Source of the DNA: Lobulomyces angularis
Taxonomy: Eukaryota > Chytridiomycota > Chytridiomycetes > Lobulomycetales > Lobulomycetaceae
DNA: 64,000 nt
Direction: 5' to 3'
Assembly (NCBI GenBank): GCA_027604685.1
Contig: JADHYX010000013.1
Location: 60,064-124,063, forward strand
The notes under the pieces were generated by a model. The model had not been told where the DNA came from, did no database searches, and saw nothing but the letters and a program-made list of their open reading frames with translations. The position numbers were made by a program, and so were the translations under genes. This document shows, piece by piece, positions 21,811 to 35,280 of this stretch; position 1 is the first letter of the stretch, and each line of letters begins with the position of its first letter.

Positions 21811-24800
21811 ATGGAAGCAACTTCAGGTACAGAAGTAGACTACAATATGAATGCGATGGATAATAGTACTCCAAGTGCTACTGATCAAGAGAGTGTAGTA
21901 AACATAAATGGAAGTGACTTTTCATCCAAAGTTAATTTTCTGGAAAAAAGTGTTGATAGCCCTCAACAGTCAGATTTTTACAACTGGGAAGCAGAAAATA
22001 GTCAGAAACCGCTTTTTAAAGTGGAAAAAATCAAGCAAGCATTGAAAAGTGACATTTACAATGACATTCTTTGGGAACAGTTACTACAGGAAGCAAAAAA
22101 CACTAATGAAGAAGATGTCATTAGGCAGGCTTATGATGAATTTTTGAAAGTTTTTCCGACCTCAGTATGGCTTTTTTAAAAGTTATCAAAGGTTTATTGT
22201 TAACGAAATTATCAACCTTTTTTTTGTTTTTTAGTCTCGTCACTGGATTGAATATGCAACTTTTGAGCAAGATAACTCTGCTTTTGATAAAGTTGAGTCC
22301 ATTTTTAATAAATGCTTAAGATCAGTTGTCTCTGTAGATCTTTGGAAATTTTACCTGAGCTACATTCAAAAAAATCATAGTTTAACAAACCAAGATACCT
22401 TGCAAGAAAACCGCACAATAATAAATAATACTTTTGAATTTGTGTTGAGTAATGTTGGGTTTGATCCAAATTCTAGTTCTATATGGTCCGATTATATAAA
22501 TTTTATAAAATCTGGGGAGGTTTGTTTCAAATTTTTATATTTTTATTTTAATAATATATATACTATAAAAAAATTCTTTTTTGTCTTCTCGTCAAAATTT
22601 TTTATGCTCTAATTATTGGATTTTTTTTACCGTTCTAACTCTTTATCATCATATTTAAATTTAATTTTCCCTGAACGCCAAATGCAATTTATTTTTCATA
22701 ATTCAAACAACAATTTTTGATTTTTTTTAAACTATTTCTAGATGAAGCTTTTATTATCTTAACATTTGCTTTTTATAGTGCAATCCCGCTTCCTATGAAT
22801 ACCAAGTGAAAATTGACAAATTAAGAAAAATTTATCAGCAAGCGACTGTAACTCCTATTGCAAATATAGAACAATTATGGAAAGATTATGACAGTTTTGA
22901 AAACGGGCTTAACAAAATCACGGTAAATTTCTGAAGGATTTGTATTTGCTTTACTAAACAACAAATTTATAGGCCAAAAAATTTATTTCTGAGAGATCAT
23001 CTGGTTACATGACTGCGAGAACTGCATTACGGGAAATTACTGGGTTTATGGAAAATATTGAAAAAGCTCAGTCCTCCTTTTTACCTAAACCAGTAACATG
23101 GTCAGAGACTGACTGCAAATTGGTAAATTTTTCAAATGTCGAAAAAAAAAAAATTAATTTTACTTGAAGTTGGAATTGTGGAAGAGGTACATAGCATGGG
23201 AAAAATCAAATCCATTAAATATTGATGACAAAACTCATTTATTTACAAGAGTTATGTACACTTATAACTCCGCTTTATTAAAATTAAGATATTTTCCGGA
23301 AATTTGGTATTCAGTTTTTTTTTCTAAATTTCTTATAAATATTTAGGGTTGAGGCTGCCAAATTTTTAATCAGTCAAGAAAAATTTGAAGAAGCTTTAAA
23401 GCTTCTAAAAACGGGCATTGAAACTATACCAACTAGGTATAATTTAATATACTATCTTTACACATAATAAACAATTTTTTCCTTTTTTTTTTATTTGGAA
23501 CAGCCTATTGATCGCCTTTACCTTAGTAGAATTTGAAGAAGGAAGAAATGTTGCGTTTAAAGAAATTAGTCAAATTTTTGAAAAGTTAATTCAAAATTTG
23601 GAGTCAAAAATTGATGAAAAGAATGCAAAATTTGATGAGGAAGTGAACAATTTATTGAAACGTGGCAACAAAAGCGTGAAGAACAATAAAATTGCGGATG
23701 GTATGGAAGTGGAAGATTTGAATGAAGAGGTTTGGGATGGAGAAAGCAGAGAAAGAGAAAGAGAACAGTTAAAGCAGTTAGAAAAGGAAATACACTTTAA
23801 AGTAGAGGAAACTAGAAAAATTGAGATTGATCTATTAAAAGAGGCAGTGTCCTGCGCTTATATTATGTACATGAGAGTGGCAAGAAGAGAAGTATAATTT
23901 TTTTTTTTGTTTATTTTTATTATTCAAATGTACCAGAGTGAGAAATCCGCTAGATTGGTTTTTGGGAAAGCAAGAAAAAGTAGCCACTGTAATTATCAAG
24001 TTTATGTATACTCTGGTGCGGTTAAAAAAATATAGTTCAGCAAGATGATAACGATTTTTTTTTTTAGCTCTTATGGAATACCATTGTTCGAAAGACCATA
24101 CTATCGCAGGGAAAGTGTTTGAACTTTCGTTGAAAGCCTTTCTGAATGATGCTAAGCAAGCTGAGTTTGTTGTTTTACACTACTTAGATTTTCTTCATAA
24201 TTCTAATGACGAAACAAGTATTTTTTTAATTTTTTTTTTCAATTTAACATACTAATTTGGAATCATTAATGCAGATGCAAGAGCTGTGTTCGAAAGAGCT
24301 ATAACAACTCTTCCGTTAGAAAATTTAAAATCAATTTGGAAAAAAATGCTGGAACATGAAAATTTATATGGCGAATTTAATTTAATCAATAATTTGGAAA
24401 AAAGACGAAAGGAAATGTATCATGATAACTTAAATATTGCCAATGATCTTGGTATTTATCTACATAATTGAAAAATTTATTATATTAAAAAAAAAAAAAA
24501 GAATTAGAGGATTTAAAAGATTTGTCGAAAAAGTATTCCTTCAAAGATATCACTTACATTGAAGACGAGGAACTTGGAATTCCAGGTATATAACATATCG
24601 AGTTAGTCACTAATGTAAAAATTTAGCTATTCTGAAGTATTGCGACATATATCCAAAGAATTACCCCCAAACTACCAAAAAAAAAGGTGCCCAATACAAT
24701 TCTTTTTACAGTAACCAGTTGCATCAACAACAGCAAGAGCAACTACAGCATCAGCAGCCGAAATTTCAAGCAAGTACCTTTGAAGCTAAATCTATAAATC

Positions 24801-25486
24801 GACTACAAACATTAGCAGCAGTAACACCAGAAAAATTTGTTAGACCTGACTTAACAAAGTGGCAAACTTACAAAAGTGATCCAAATCAGAAGTTAATGGT
24901 TAGTGAAAGAAACCTTAATTCAAATTCTCCGGCTTCTTCACCTAGACCAGATTTAGGAAATTCTTCTCCAAAGGCTTCACATCAGATACCACCATCAAAC
25001 TCTAATACATTACATACAACTCCGTCTTATAGCCAATTTGCTATACCTCCTGCAATTTCCGCTCTCCTTTGTAAATTACCAAGTCCAAGCTATTTTCAAG
25101 GACCTGTTTTTAATGTAGACGATATGTTGGATTTGATTAACAAATTACCGTTGAGTCTTCCGAATCAGCAATTGGATTGGATAACTTATGTTCCTCCTTC
25201 AACTTCGGATGTTGCTAGTGGGTATGGTATCCCTCCCTTTTCTTCCAGTATTCCTCCTCCATTTTCTAGCCATTCATACTCGTCCCAAGGTTTTTCTGCC
25301 AGTCATGGAACTTCCTCTCCTGCACCATCTTCATCAAGGAGGGATGAACATAGATCTAGGCCTTATGATAGAGATAGAAGAAGTGGTAAATTTTTATTAA
25401 AGAACACACAGTTCTCTTAATCTTTTTTGTTTATTTAATCTTATTTTCAATATTCCAATGTAGGGCGAGGTGATAGAAGAAGGTGA
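21811..25486 (+). CDS. RNA14: mRNA 3'-end processing protein Rna14/CstF77
   Basis: HAT-repeat scaffold of the cleavage factor that recognises polyadenylation sites in the nucleus. About a dozen exons. After a Ser/Asn-rich N-terminus the HAT repeats start with [37 protein letters not shown] and [16 protein letters not shown] later exon gives [20 protein letters not shown], a signature of the family, made by joining TACTCTG to CTCTTATGG. A Glu/Arg-rich insert sits in the exon at 23504-23893. The C-terminal region has [39 protein letters not shown] and [10 protein letters not shown], the segment known to bind partner subunits. A Gln-rich run ([12 protein letters not shown]) precedes it. The last tiny exon ends GRGDRRR and TGA at 25484-25486. 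Confidence 0.9.
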
Positions 25487-25803
25487 ATTAATTTGGAACT
25501 ACCACACATTTTAAATTTTCTTCTAATTTAGTCCAATCTTCATTTAATTTTCCTTTAGAATACAAATTTGATATTAGTTGTTAATTAAGATTTTCCCCTT
25601 GTTATTGTATTATTAGAAGAATTTTTTTTAAATTAATATGAAAACAGAACTACCATCTTATTTTTGCTATTTAATATGAAACACTTAATAATTTTATTAA
25701 TTGTTTTTTATTCAATTTTGGCAATAATTAAGCTCTCTAATACAACTCTAAGTTATTAACTAAAATCTATATTAGTTATTAAAAGAATACCATAGCAATT
25801 TTC
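25487..25803. other. convergent 3' intergenic spacer
   Basis: Lies between the tail-to-tail Rna14-like and ZBBX-like genes. A/T-rich, with no gene seen. Confidence 0.4.
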
Positions 25804-27600
25804 TTAAGGTTCAATCACTGTAACATCTTTTCTCATTTTTCCTTTATCTTCTAAGCAGGTTTCAATTTCTTTTACTGTTAATTCAATTTTCTTCTCATAT
25901 TCCATTTTTATACTTGCATTTTTTATGTTTTTATTATTTTCAAAGTAAAATTCATCATCACTACTTTCCACAACATCCAAAGTATCAATACTAAAAAAAT
26001 TAGATTCATTATTACTTTGGCCACTATTAAATTGCTCCAAACTTTCCTCTTTTTTTAGTAATTCTTCCTTCTTCTTAAAAAATACTTCTCTTTCTCTTTC
26101 TTCTTTTTCTCTAACTAAATCTTTTTCTAGCCTCAATTTATTCAAGAGCAACTGTTATATTTATTTGTTAAATGAATCTTCCAAATGAAAAAAAAAAAAA
26201 CACTAAGCGAACCTTTTCCATATATGAAATACCATTTTGCCCTTTTCCGCTTGTAATTAAATGTAATATAGTATCATTATTGTTTGGCAGCTTTTCAACA
26301 GTTGTTTCAGTCCCTTTTGAATCGTTTGAATCAACTTTATAAAATTTGGAATTTGCTAATTGATTATTGTTAAAATCTGTATTTATTCTTTTTTCTTTTT
26401 TATTTTCTAAATTAAAAAAATTTAGGAACAGTTAGAGTGAAATATCAAAAATATTTTTTAACAAACTCATAAGAAACCTACCTTGAAAATATTGGTTGTT
26501 TTCACTTTCTGCTGCTTTTGGAATTAACAAATCTACTTCACTTTTTCGCCCGTTTCTCCATTCCATTAAAGCATCCTCAAAAGACTTTTGGTTTTTTGCT
26601 TCATCAAAGGTCCCACTTAGTAAAGAATTATTTTTGTTAGGGACTGGATCGTCCACAGAATGTTCTAACAACGATGAAGTGTAAGTAAACTTTAATGGGT
26701 CGTTATCACTTAATGGTTTGAAGTTATAATTTGAAAAAGTGTTATTTTGATTTTTGGTATCCTCAAATGATTCATCTTTCAAAGATTTAGTTGATAAGAC
26801 AGTAGGTTGTGCTGACACAGGAATTTTCCACTATTTTTAATTTATGAATTTAAGGTTATTAGTTTTAATTTAACCATTCTGGCTCTTGGATTTGATACAT
26901 TTTCAATATTTTGTGTTGGTGGCATTGGAACACTAGGTCGCTGAGGACTTTGTTGTGTGATTGGTTTTTGAGTAAGTTGCTCTAATGACTGTGAGTTATT
27001 AGGGCTTGATTTTTTAAAATCCGCAAGTGCCCTCTCCAGTAGGGACTTTGAATTTTTAGTTGACTCAATTACAGCTCTCTTTCTATCAGCTGAAAAGGAA
27101 TTTTTAAGCTTCAATCATACATAATTGTCAGTATTATACCTTCTTGTCCTACACCATTAAACCTGGACTTATAAAATAAAACTGTTATTGAACTATTTTG
27201 AACAAGTTAATTTAATACTTTAAAATTTTTTGCCATTAAAACATCCTTGGCATACGCATTCAGAGATTTTTGCTCTTGCCCTCCTTTCCATAAATAAGCA
27301 GAGTTTCTAAACGCATTTGAGTTTTTATTTTTTTGATAATTTATTTAATGTTTGTTTTAATTGGAAAAATTAATTACTTTCGCTGCTCCTTTTGTTTTTG
27401 CAAATTTTCATGCAGTGATTTCAAGCGATCTTCCATAGCTTTATTGTCTTTTTCCAGTTTTCTTATTTCAAGCTCTACTTGCGATTGAGTTCTAGTTTTT
27501 TCAAGATAGTTTTTTTAATCATAAATTGTTAATTCACGTATAATAGATTTTGTATTTACTTTTTCCTCTTTTCAAACATTCTGGCATTAGCACTTTTCAT
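25804..27600 (-). CDS. coiled-coil protein, ZBBX-like N-terminus
   Basis: About eight exons on the minus strand starting at ATG 27598-27600. The N-terminus reads MKSANARMFEKRKK, then SQVELEIRKLEKDNKAMEDR and LHENLQKQKEQRKNSAYLWK, a coiled coil closed by a WKGGQ motif. That layout resembles the N-terminal region of the ciliary protein ZBBX, as I remember the family. No Cys/His-rich B-box is present in what follows. The middle has FSADRKRAVIESTKNSKSLL, a Pro/Gln-rich linker and SFEDALMEWRNGRKSEVDLL. The C-terminal part (25804-26155) is a strongly charged helix followed by an acidic Ser/Asp/Asn stretch. Joins at about 26820, 26480 and 26210 keep frame; those near 27150-27350 are uncertain. The coiled-coil call is firm, the ZBBX link tentative. 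Confidence 0.5.
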
Positions 27601-27642
27601 TTTGATGGTTTTTAAACCCCGCAATTATTATATCTATAAAAC

Positions 27643-27873
27643 CATCTGGTTACACAAAAATTACAAAATAAAAATTTGTGAAATTGAATATAAAAAAAAA
27701 AACTGCAAGAGAAAAAAAATCATGTAGAAAAAGGTAAAAGTAAATTTACAAAGAGGAAAAAGGAAAAAAGAAAATAGTTTATTTTGGTAAGGGGAAAACA
27801 CTTACGCTTTTAGCACCAGTATTGGACAGGGAGTACTAAAACTCCTTGATCAAGTGTTAATTGACTCTAGATC
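27643..27873 (+). repeat. dispersed repeat A, copy 1
   Basis: Shares with 41915-42120, in the same orientation, the order CATCTGGTTACACAAAAATT, AAAAATTTGTGAAA, an A-rich middle, TAGTTTATTTT, GGGGAAAACACTTA, CTTTTAGCACCAGTATTGG, TACTAAAA and GATCAAG. Not coding. Confidence 0.85.
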
Positions 27874-28036
27874 TTCTTGGTATTCCATTCCATTTCATTT
27901 CTTAGAGCTAAATAGGTAAGCAGGCTAACTAACACTAAAACAATCAATAATAATTACAGAAGAATTCAAACCAACTATTACAATTTAAACTGCTCTATTG
28001 GTCGCCTAAAAATCGCCTAAAGTAAAAAAGTATTTT

Positions 28037-28612
28037 TTTTGGTCGAAAGAAAGTGATAAACTTAAGTTAAAAATAAAATATTGTTCATATGAATTAACTA
28101 TGAGAACAATTTAACAGAATAATTTTTGTTTAAATGACACTCTATTTTTGGAATAAAGTCAACCACTTTTTTTGCCTTAGAGTAGATATCGTTTATACAT
28201 GGCTTTTTAATAACAAAATTAGGTATTTTTTGAACTCTAGAATATCAAACTGAATTTGACGCAAAGAATATTTGATTTGGATTTATTTGAAATTACACCA
28301 AAAATTACTACTGTTGTTGATGTAATGTTCTTTCCGAATGCAAGTTCATGGAACGCAGAAGCAGTATCGTCACTATCGTTTGATAAAGTTTTTGTAATTA
28401 TCACATTCAATAGAGGCTTTGGAAGTTTTGTTGCGAAACCCAAGATGTAAAAAAACAGCAAGTTGTCATTGTGACAGACTCACACAGTCACAGTTCATTG
28501 AGTCCAACCATTATCTTCTATTGCCTATATTCTTACTGTAATTTTAATATATTAGATGTACTGTTACTAAGTGGGGGCATTTAAAAGTTTTTTCTCTGTT
28601 TTTTAACAATGG
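28037..28612 (+). repeat. dispersed repeat B, copy 1
   Basis: Nearly identical to 51767-52387 in the same orientation, from TTTTTGGTCGAAAGAA to AACAATGG. Copy 1 lacks about 50 bp present in copy 2 just inside the left end. Within it, both strands are open for 64-74 codons in both copies, but most differences between copies change the encoded amino acid, which argues against coding function. I see no terminal inverted repeats. Confidence 0.9.
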
Positions 28613-28980
28613 AAAGTTCGTTGCATGTATATTTCACTACAATCGAATCTATTTAAATTGATAAAATAAAATAAAACAAACAAACCCTAGATAACTTCCA
28701 ATAAAAATTATAATATGGTTAATCTATTTTAAAAACCACAGATTATCTTCCGTATTATTTATATGTTTTTACTTAATGAGGAAGTTAAACATTCCTACTT
28801 CGTGCATTATCAGAGTTAATCAACAGCATCTTTAGAAGAAAAATTGCACCATCAGCGCACAAATTTCAAAATTTAATTAACTTGCTTAATTTTAAATACT
28901 TTTTTTATTACAAATCATAATTAGCTTATAAAAAAAAAAAAAATTTGTTTGAAATTTTTAAATCAGAGCAAAAATAAAAT

Positions 28981-30555
<1,575 letters not shown>

Positions 30556-30859
30556 ATTTTTATATTAATTTATATCTTTTTATTTTTTTTTTTAAATCAG
30601 CTAAAACTTTAGAATTGTATCATATTGCATTTTTAATATAAAAATTGAAAAAATTAAAAATATCTTAAAATACTTTTATAAATTTAACAGTAAATATAAT
30701 TTGGAAAACAACATAAAATTTCTAAGTTTGTGATACACGTAAGATACATTAAATAGTAAAAATATATCCTATAATCCACTATATTTGTATCAAATGGAAG
30801 AATATTAAAACGTAAATAATAAGTTAATTTTTTTTTGTAACGAATCCTCTCAATAAATT
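30556..30859. other. convergent 3' spacer
   Basis: Between the tail-to-tail oxidoreductase and Acr3-ArsC genes. A/T-rich, no gene seen. Confidence 0.4.
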
Positions 30860-32773
30860 TTAATTTTTAGTAACAGAATAGTTTTTGTAGTTTGGTGATC
30901 TGTTTTCTTTTAAAGAACTTATTAACTCCTTTACGCGTTCCTCTATTTCTTTTCTAACTAATATAAAGTCATTCAAATTTCCGTCACTTGGATCCTATAT
31001 TTTTATAAGAAAAAAATTAAATGCTTTAATCAAAAAATGCAATATAAGCTTTTACCATAACATTCCAATCTTCTACCCGGTTTATATTTAACCACTCTTC
31101 AGGCAAAGTCGCACTACAACCACACAATGAAACAACTATACCAAATTCACTGGGGGAAAATTCAAAAAGTGCTTTACTTGCATGTTCAGATAAGTCTATC
31201 CCAACATCCATCATAACCTTTTTGGCAGTGGTATTAACTTCGAATTTATCATTTAATCCTGCGGATTCAATTCTGGAAAAAAAATCTTTTGCATGGGCTT
31301 TGGCAAACCCTTCCGCCATTTGACTTCTACAACTATTCATCTTGCAGACAAATATTATCGATGTTGAAAGTAAGTTTTTCGAGGAACAAGAAGAATCTTC
31401 TACTTTTTCCTTTAAAGGAGACTCTAAATCCAGCTTGTTGACTAAAGGTCTCTCATACCAAGCTCTAGCGGCTAAAGCAATGTGTACAAATGCTACCAAA
31501 ACCGGTACTTCAATTAATGGTCCGATAACAGTGGTCAGTGATTCTTTCGAGTCAATTCCAAAAGAAGCAACTGCAATTGCTATGGCCAATTCAAAATTAT
31601 TTCCTGCAGCAGTAAAAGATTGTGTAACTGCAATTTCGTACGGTATGGATTTAAATCGATAACATAAATAAAATGTTCCAAAAAATATAAAAAAGAAATA
31701 AAGGAGTAACGGAACCGTGGCTCTCAATACACTGCCTATGTCATTCGTTATTGAAACACCCTAATAATATAAAATATTTGTAAAAAAAAAATACTACTAA
31801 ACCTGTAACGTAAACATGACGTATATTGTAAAAAGCAGCCCTCCCAAAGACAGAGGCGAAATTAAAGGTAAAAAGCGGTTTTCGTACCAATTACTATCAA
31901 TTACGTTCTTTAGCAGATATTTAAATGCAAATCTTGTTAAGGCTCCTGCGAGTAACGGTATGCCTAAAAAGAACAAGACACTCTGGATGACTAATTTTAA
32001 AAATAAACCATCATAAAAAAGAATTAAATAATTTACCTAACCAAATTTCAATAGAAATCGTAGTATTTCCACCAATGACAACAGTTAACAAGTAAGCTAA
32101 GGGCGAAAATAAAAAGAGCTGGAGTACTGCGTTCACTGCTACTAAAATGGCGCACCATTCGGGATCTAAGAATGAAAGATAATACAGTAATGCTTTTTAT
32201 CAAAAATATACGTTACCACCATCTGCTAAATCATTCCATATTAAAACCATGGCTATACACCTCGCTACACCGATCAATATTATTCCAGTTCTTAGATGAG
32301 GTAAATCTGGCAAAGTAATCCATGCTAAGGCAAACATAAATAGAGGAGCAATAATCCAATTTAAAAACATTGAAATCTTGAAAAAATATATATAAAAAAT
32401 ATTAAAATACAGTGACAAAAAAGTATAAACAAAAAAAAATACCGATAAATTTCGTAGTGCGCCAGACTTTTTGAATATGATTACGAGTTTCTCATATTTA
32501 ACTTTACACAATACGGGATACATCATGCATAATAAACCTAAAAATTTGTAAGTTTGTCTACACAAATAGTTTCTGCATTATTACCAATTGCGATAGGTAA
32601 AGAGACTCCTGCTATTTTGTTTGAGTTTAAAGCATGGCGGGCTGAGGGAATGTATATAGAGGATAATAAACCAAATAACATCGCTATAAAGAATATTAAA
32701 GATAAAAAATATAAACTTTACATAAAAGAATCCAGAGAGGAAGAAGTTTGTCAATGAGAGAGAGAGATTTCAT
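30860..32773 (-). CDS. Acr3 arsenite efflux permease fused to ArsC arsenate reductase
   Basis: One frame across about seven exons joins an arsenite exporter to an arsenate reductase, so arsenate can be reduced and pumped out by a single polypeptide. The permease part starts MKSLSLIDKLLPLWILL (ATG 32771-32773) and contains AGVSLPIAIGLLCMMYPVL, GIILIGVARCIAMVLIWNDL with the conserved transport Cys, then TQSFTAAGNNFELAIAIAVA and VIGPLIEVPVLVAFVHIALA. After a short acidic linker the ArsC part, of the low-molecular-weight phosphatase type, begins IIFVCKMNSCRSQMAEGFAK, with the C-x5-R-S loop. It continues LCGCSATLPEEWL and VEDWNV, with the last exon DPSDGNLNDFILVRKEIEER. Exons 31058-31727 span the junction within one continuous frame, so the fusion is not a splicing guess. 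Such fusions are known mainly in bacteria. Confidence 0.9.
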
Positions 32774-33180
32774 TTTTGAGGTAATTGAATTTTTTTTATT
32801 TTTTATTTTGCATTTCTTTTTAGATACAATTTTAGAGAAAACCTTACTAAGGTCTTAGTAAGTTTGGGGGCGCTTTTTGAGTAGACTCAAAAAATTAAAA
32901 AATTGATAGCTTATACAGTGAAGTAGTTGTTGATCTAGCTTATTATATGTTATATACAAAAGAGTAAATCTTACATAATAGATATCAATTTAAAATAGCA
33001 AAATGTCATAAACTATTATTGTTTCCTTCAAATATTAGGTATATAATCATAATCAGCAGCACACGCCACAAGCATTAAATGATAGTAGACATTGAAGACA
33101 AGAAAGTAAAAAAAATTATGTATTCTTAATAATAAACTATGATATTAATTTATTGAAATTTTTTTTAAAATGTAATATAT
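32774..33180. other. intergenic, upstream of Acr3-ArsC and downstream of uL18
   Basis: A/T-rich. A short CT/GA dinucleotide run (32756-32768) overlaps the first codons of the Acr3-ArsC gene. No gene seen. Confidence 0.4.
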
Positions 33181-34396
33181 CTACTCATCTCCAGCTTGTA
33201 ATTTTTTTAAGAAAGCAGCCTTTTTTTGTTTGATTCTCTCTTCACGTTGCTTTCTATTTCTACGAGTTTGTGTAAATTTCTTTTGTTCAGCTTTACGCTC
33301 AGCAGTAATTTTTGGTTGTGGTTTAGCGGCTGGATCAGCACGAATAGCAGCATGAGCATCTTTGTACATATCTTCAACATCTTCGGCAGAAATGTCGTTA
33401 GCAATATAACGAGCAAATTGTCTTTTAAAAGCTTCATCATCATCTTCTTGTAATTCTTCCATATATTCCGAAATATGACCACCAAAAATATATTTTCTTA
33501 AAGTTTCAGCATCCAATTCAGATTTCTCCTTGTTATAACCAGGGAAACGGGATTCTGAGTGAGGAACTAAAACTCCTCCATCAGCTGCACCTTTTAGGGC
33601 CCCAAAAATACGGTGTCCAGTAGTTGATCTACGTAAACCAGTATCAAGGAAAGCTTTAAATGGACGAGGGCCATCATCATTCTCTTCAACTTCAAAAAAT
33701 TCACCATCAGCTTCAGTAACTCCAGCATATTGAGTGTCTAACTTGAGTTTTTGTAAAACTCTTCTAGCACATAATAAACCAGTTGCGTAAGCTAAAACAA
33801 AAAATTATACTCTCTGTTAAACATTTAAAATTACCGGCTGCCCAATTTGTTAATCCAACTTTAATACCATATCTTGGTAATTCGTGGGAATAAGCAGCAG
33901 TTAAAACAACATCACCTTGAATCTTAGCATAAATGATTTGACAAACGATATCAGCGTTAGTGATACGAACACATAATCTGTATTTAGGAGAGTTATATTT
34001 GTTTTTAGCTTGGGTAACTAATCTTTTTCTGGAGTAGTAGTCAGTTTTACCCTCTTAAATTGAAAAAATAAAATAAATTAGTAATGAAAAGAAACATAAT
34101 GTTAATGGATAAAATATTTTTCTATGTATCAGATAGGAGCGAAAATTTGTTCTTTCATGATAATTTATCGAGCATTGATAAAATCAGATGAACTATGGTT
34201 TTGCATCATCACAGTAGAAGTAATTCAAAAATGGTGCAATGAAAAAAAAAAAAAGGAAAAAAAAAATACCTCTTCTTCTTCTATACTTGGTTTGATAACG
34301 CTTGTAGTAAGCTTTATTTTTAACTACCTAAATGATAATGCGTCAATAAATATCATATTAAAATGGATTTAGTTAACTTACTTTGACGAAAGGCAT
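33181..34396 (-). CDS. RPL5: 60S ribosomal protein uL18 (L5)
   Basis: Large-subunit protein that carries 5S rRNA into the ribosome. Five exons on the minus strand. The first is only 15 nt (34382-34396, MPFVK), followed after an intron by [19 protein letters not shown] and then [20 protein letters not shown]. Next come [40 protein letters not shown], the [19 protein letters not shown] core, [20 protein letters not shown], and the last part [20 protein letters not shown] with a basic tail. All positions expected of the family are there and the length is typical. The tiny first exon uses a perfect GTAAGT donor. Divergent from the eL14 gene. Confidence 0.96.
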
Positions 34397-35280
34397 TTAG
34401 AAAGATTCCAAGTTTTGACTAAAAAAAAAAAAATTCGATTATTAGTTGTGTGCGAATTATCATCCGATGTAAACAAAATATTAAACACAAGGTGGCATAA
34501 ATTTTAGATGTTATAATAGATTTAACTGAATAAAGATGTTTGAATATGGGATGGGATGGATTCAATTAATTACCTAATTTAACTCTAACCTATGTGTAAC
34601 CACAAAAATTTTTCCCAAGAGTGAGAGAAAATATAACCACCTAAAAAATGAGATGTAATATTTTTCAAAGTACAATTAAGATAGTCAACATTGTAAAACA
34701 AATTAATTTTTAAACAAATTTTGTTATGTAAATTAATAACATAGAAGACTAGAAAACAGCTTTGGACACTGCATTTATAAAGAATGATGTTTATAAGTTG
34801 TTTAAATGTATAAATTTTTTTTATGTATTTTTTATCTGCTTTATAACAAACAGTTTATTTTGATTCTTTTAAGCGTAATGTTTTATTTTTGCTAAAAAAT
34901 TAGTTCAAGATAAGTAACAGTTAATTTCCTATTTTTGATGCCATTAGTGGTATAAAATTTCCACTATAAATCTGAGCACTTTTGTGAAAAAGTTTTATTA
35001 CAATCCCTGGATCTATCCTTCCCACAGTTTGTTCAAAAAATTAACAGCATCTTCTTCATGAACATACGATAAAATTCTTGAATTTCTCATAATTGTTCTA
35101 AAAATCAAAAAAAAATTTATATCATAAAACATTAATTTCACGTCAGCATAAAGGTGTTCACAATAATTTCCAACTACTCTGTGTTTGGATTATATTCTAA
35201 CTGTTTTTTTATCTCTAAATTTTTTTTGAAAAATTTTTTTGTTACACAATATAGCAATAATCAAAAATTTAACTTGAAAT
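34397..35280. promoter_or_regulatory. shared upstream region of the divergent uL18 and eL14 genes
   Basis: About 880 bp head-to-head spacer, A/T-rich, with no box I can name. A minus-strand frame at 35013-35143 is listed separately as doubtful. Confidence 0.4.
35013..35143 (-). CDS. doubtful short ORF or terminal exon
   Basis: On the minus strand an ATG at 35143 opens 43 codons ending NSRILSYVHEEDAVNFLNKL-WEG and TAG at 35013-35015. A TTTTTAG sits just before the protein-like part, and an upstream piece (about 35178-35213, encoding KKQLEYNPNTE) could be spliced to it. Protein-like but unrecognised, with no clear first exon. Confidence 0.25.

Larger units (their letters stand above)
27601..28980. 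other. repeat-rich intergenic region
   Basis: Contains one copy each of dispersed repeats A and B. The rest, including 28613-28980, is A/T-rich with no supported gene. Confidence 0.5.

Noticed and set aside
28256..28461. Open frames of 64-74 codons on both strands inside repeat B
   Set aside because: Open in both copies, but the few differences are mostly amino-acid-changing and no ATG-to-stop gene with known motifs results; treated as part of the repeat.
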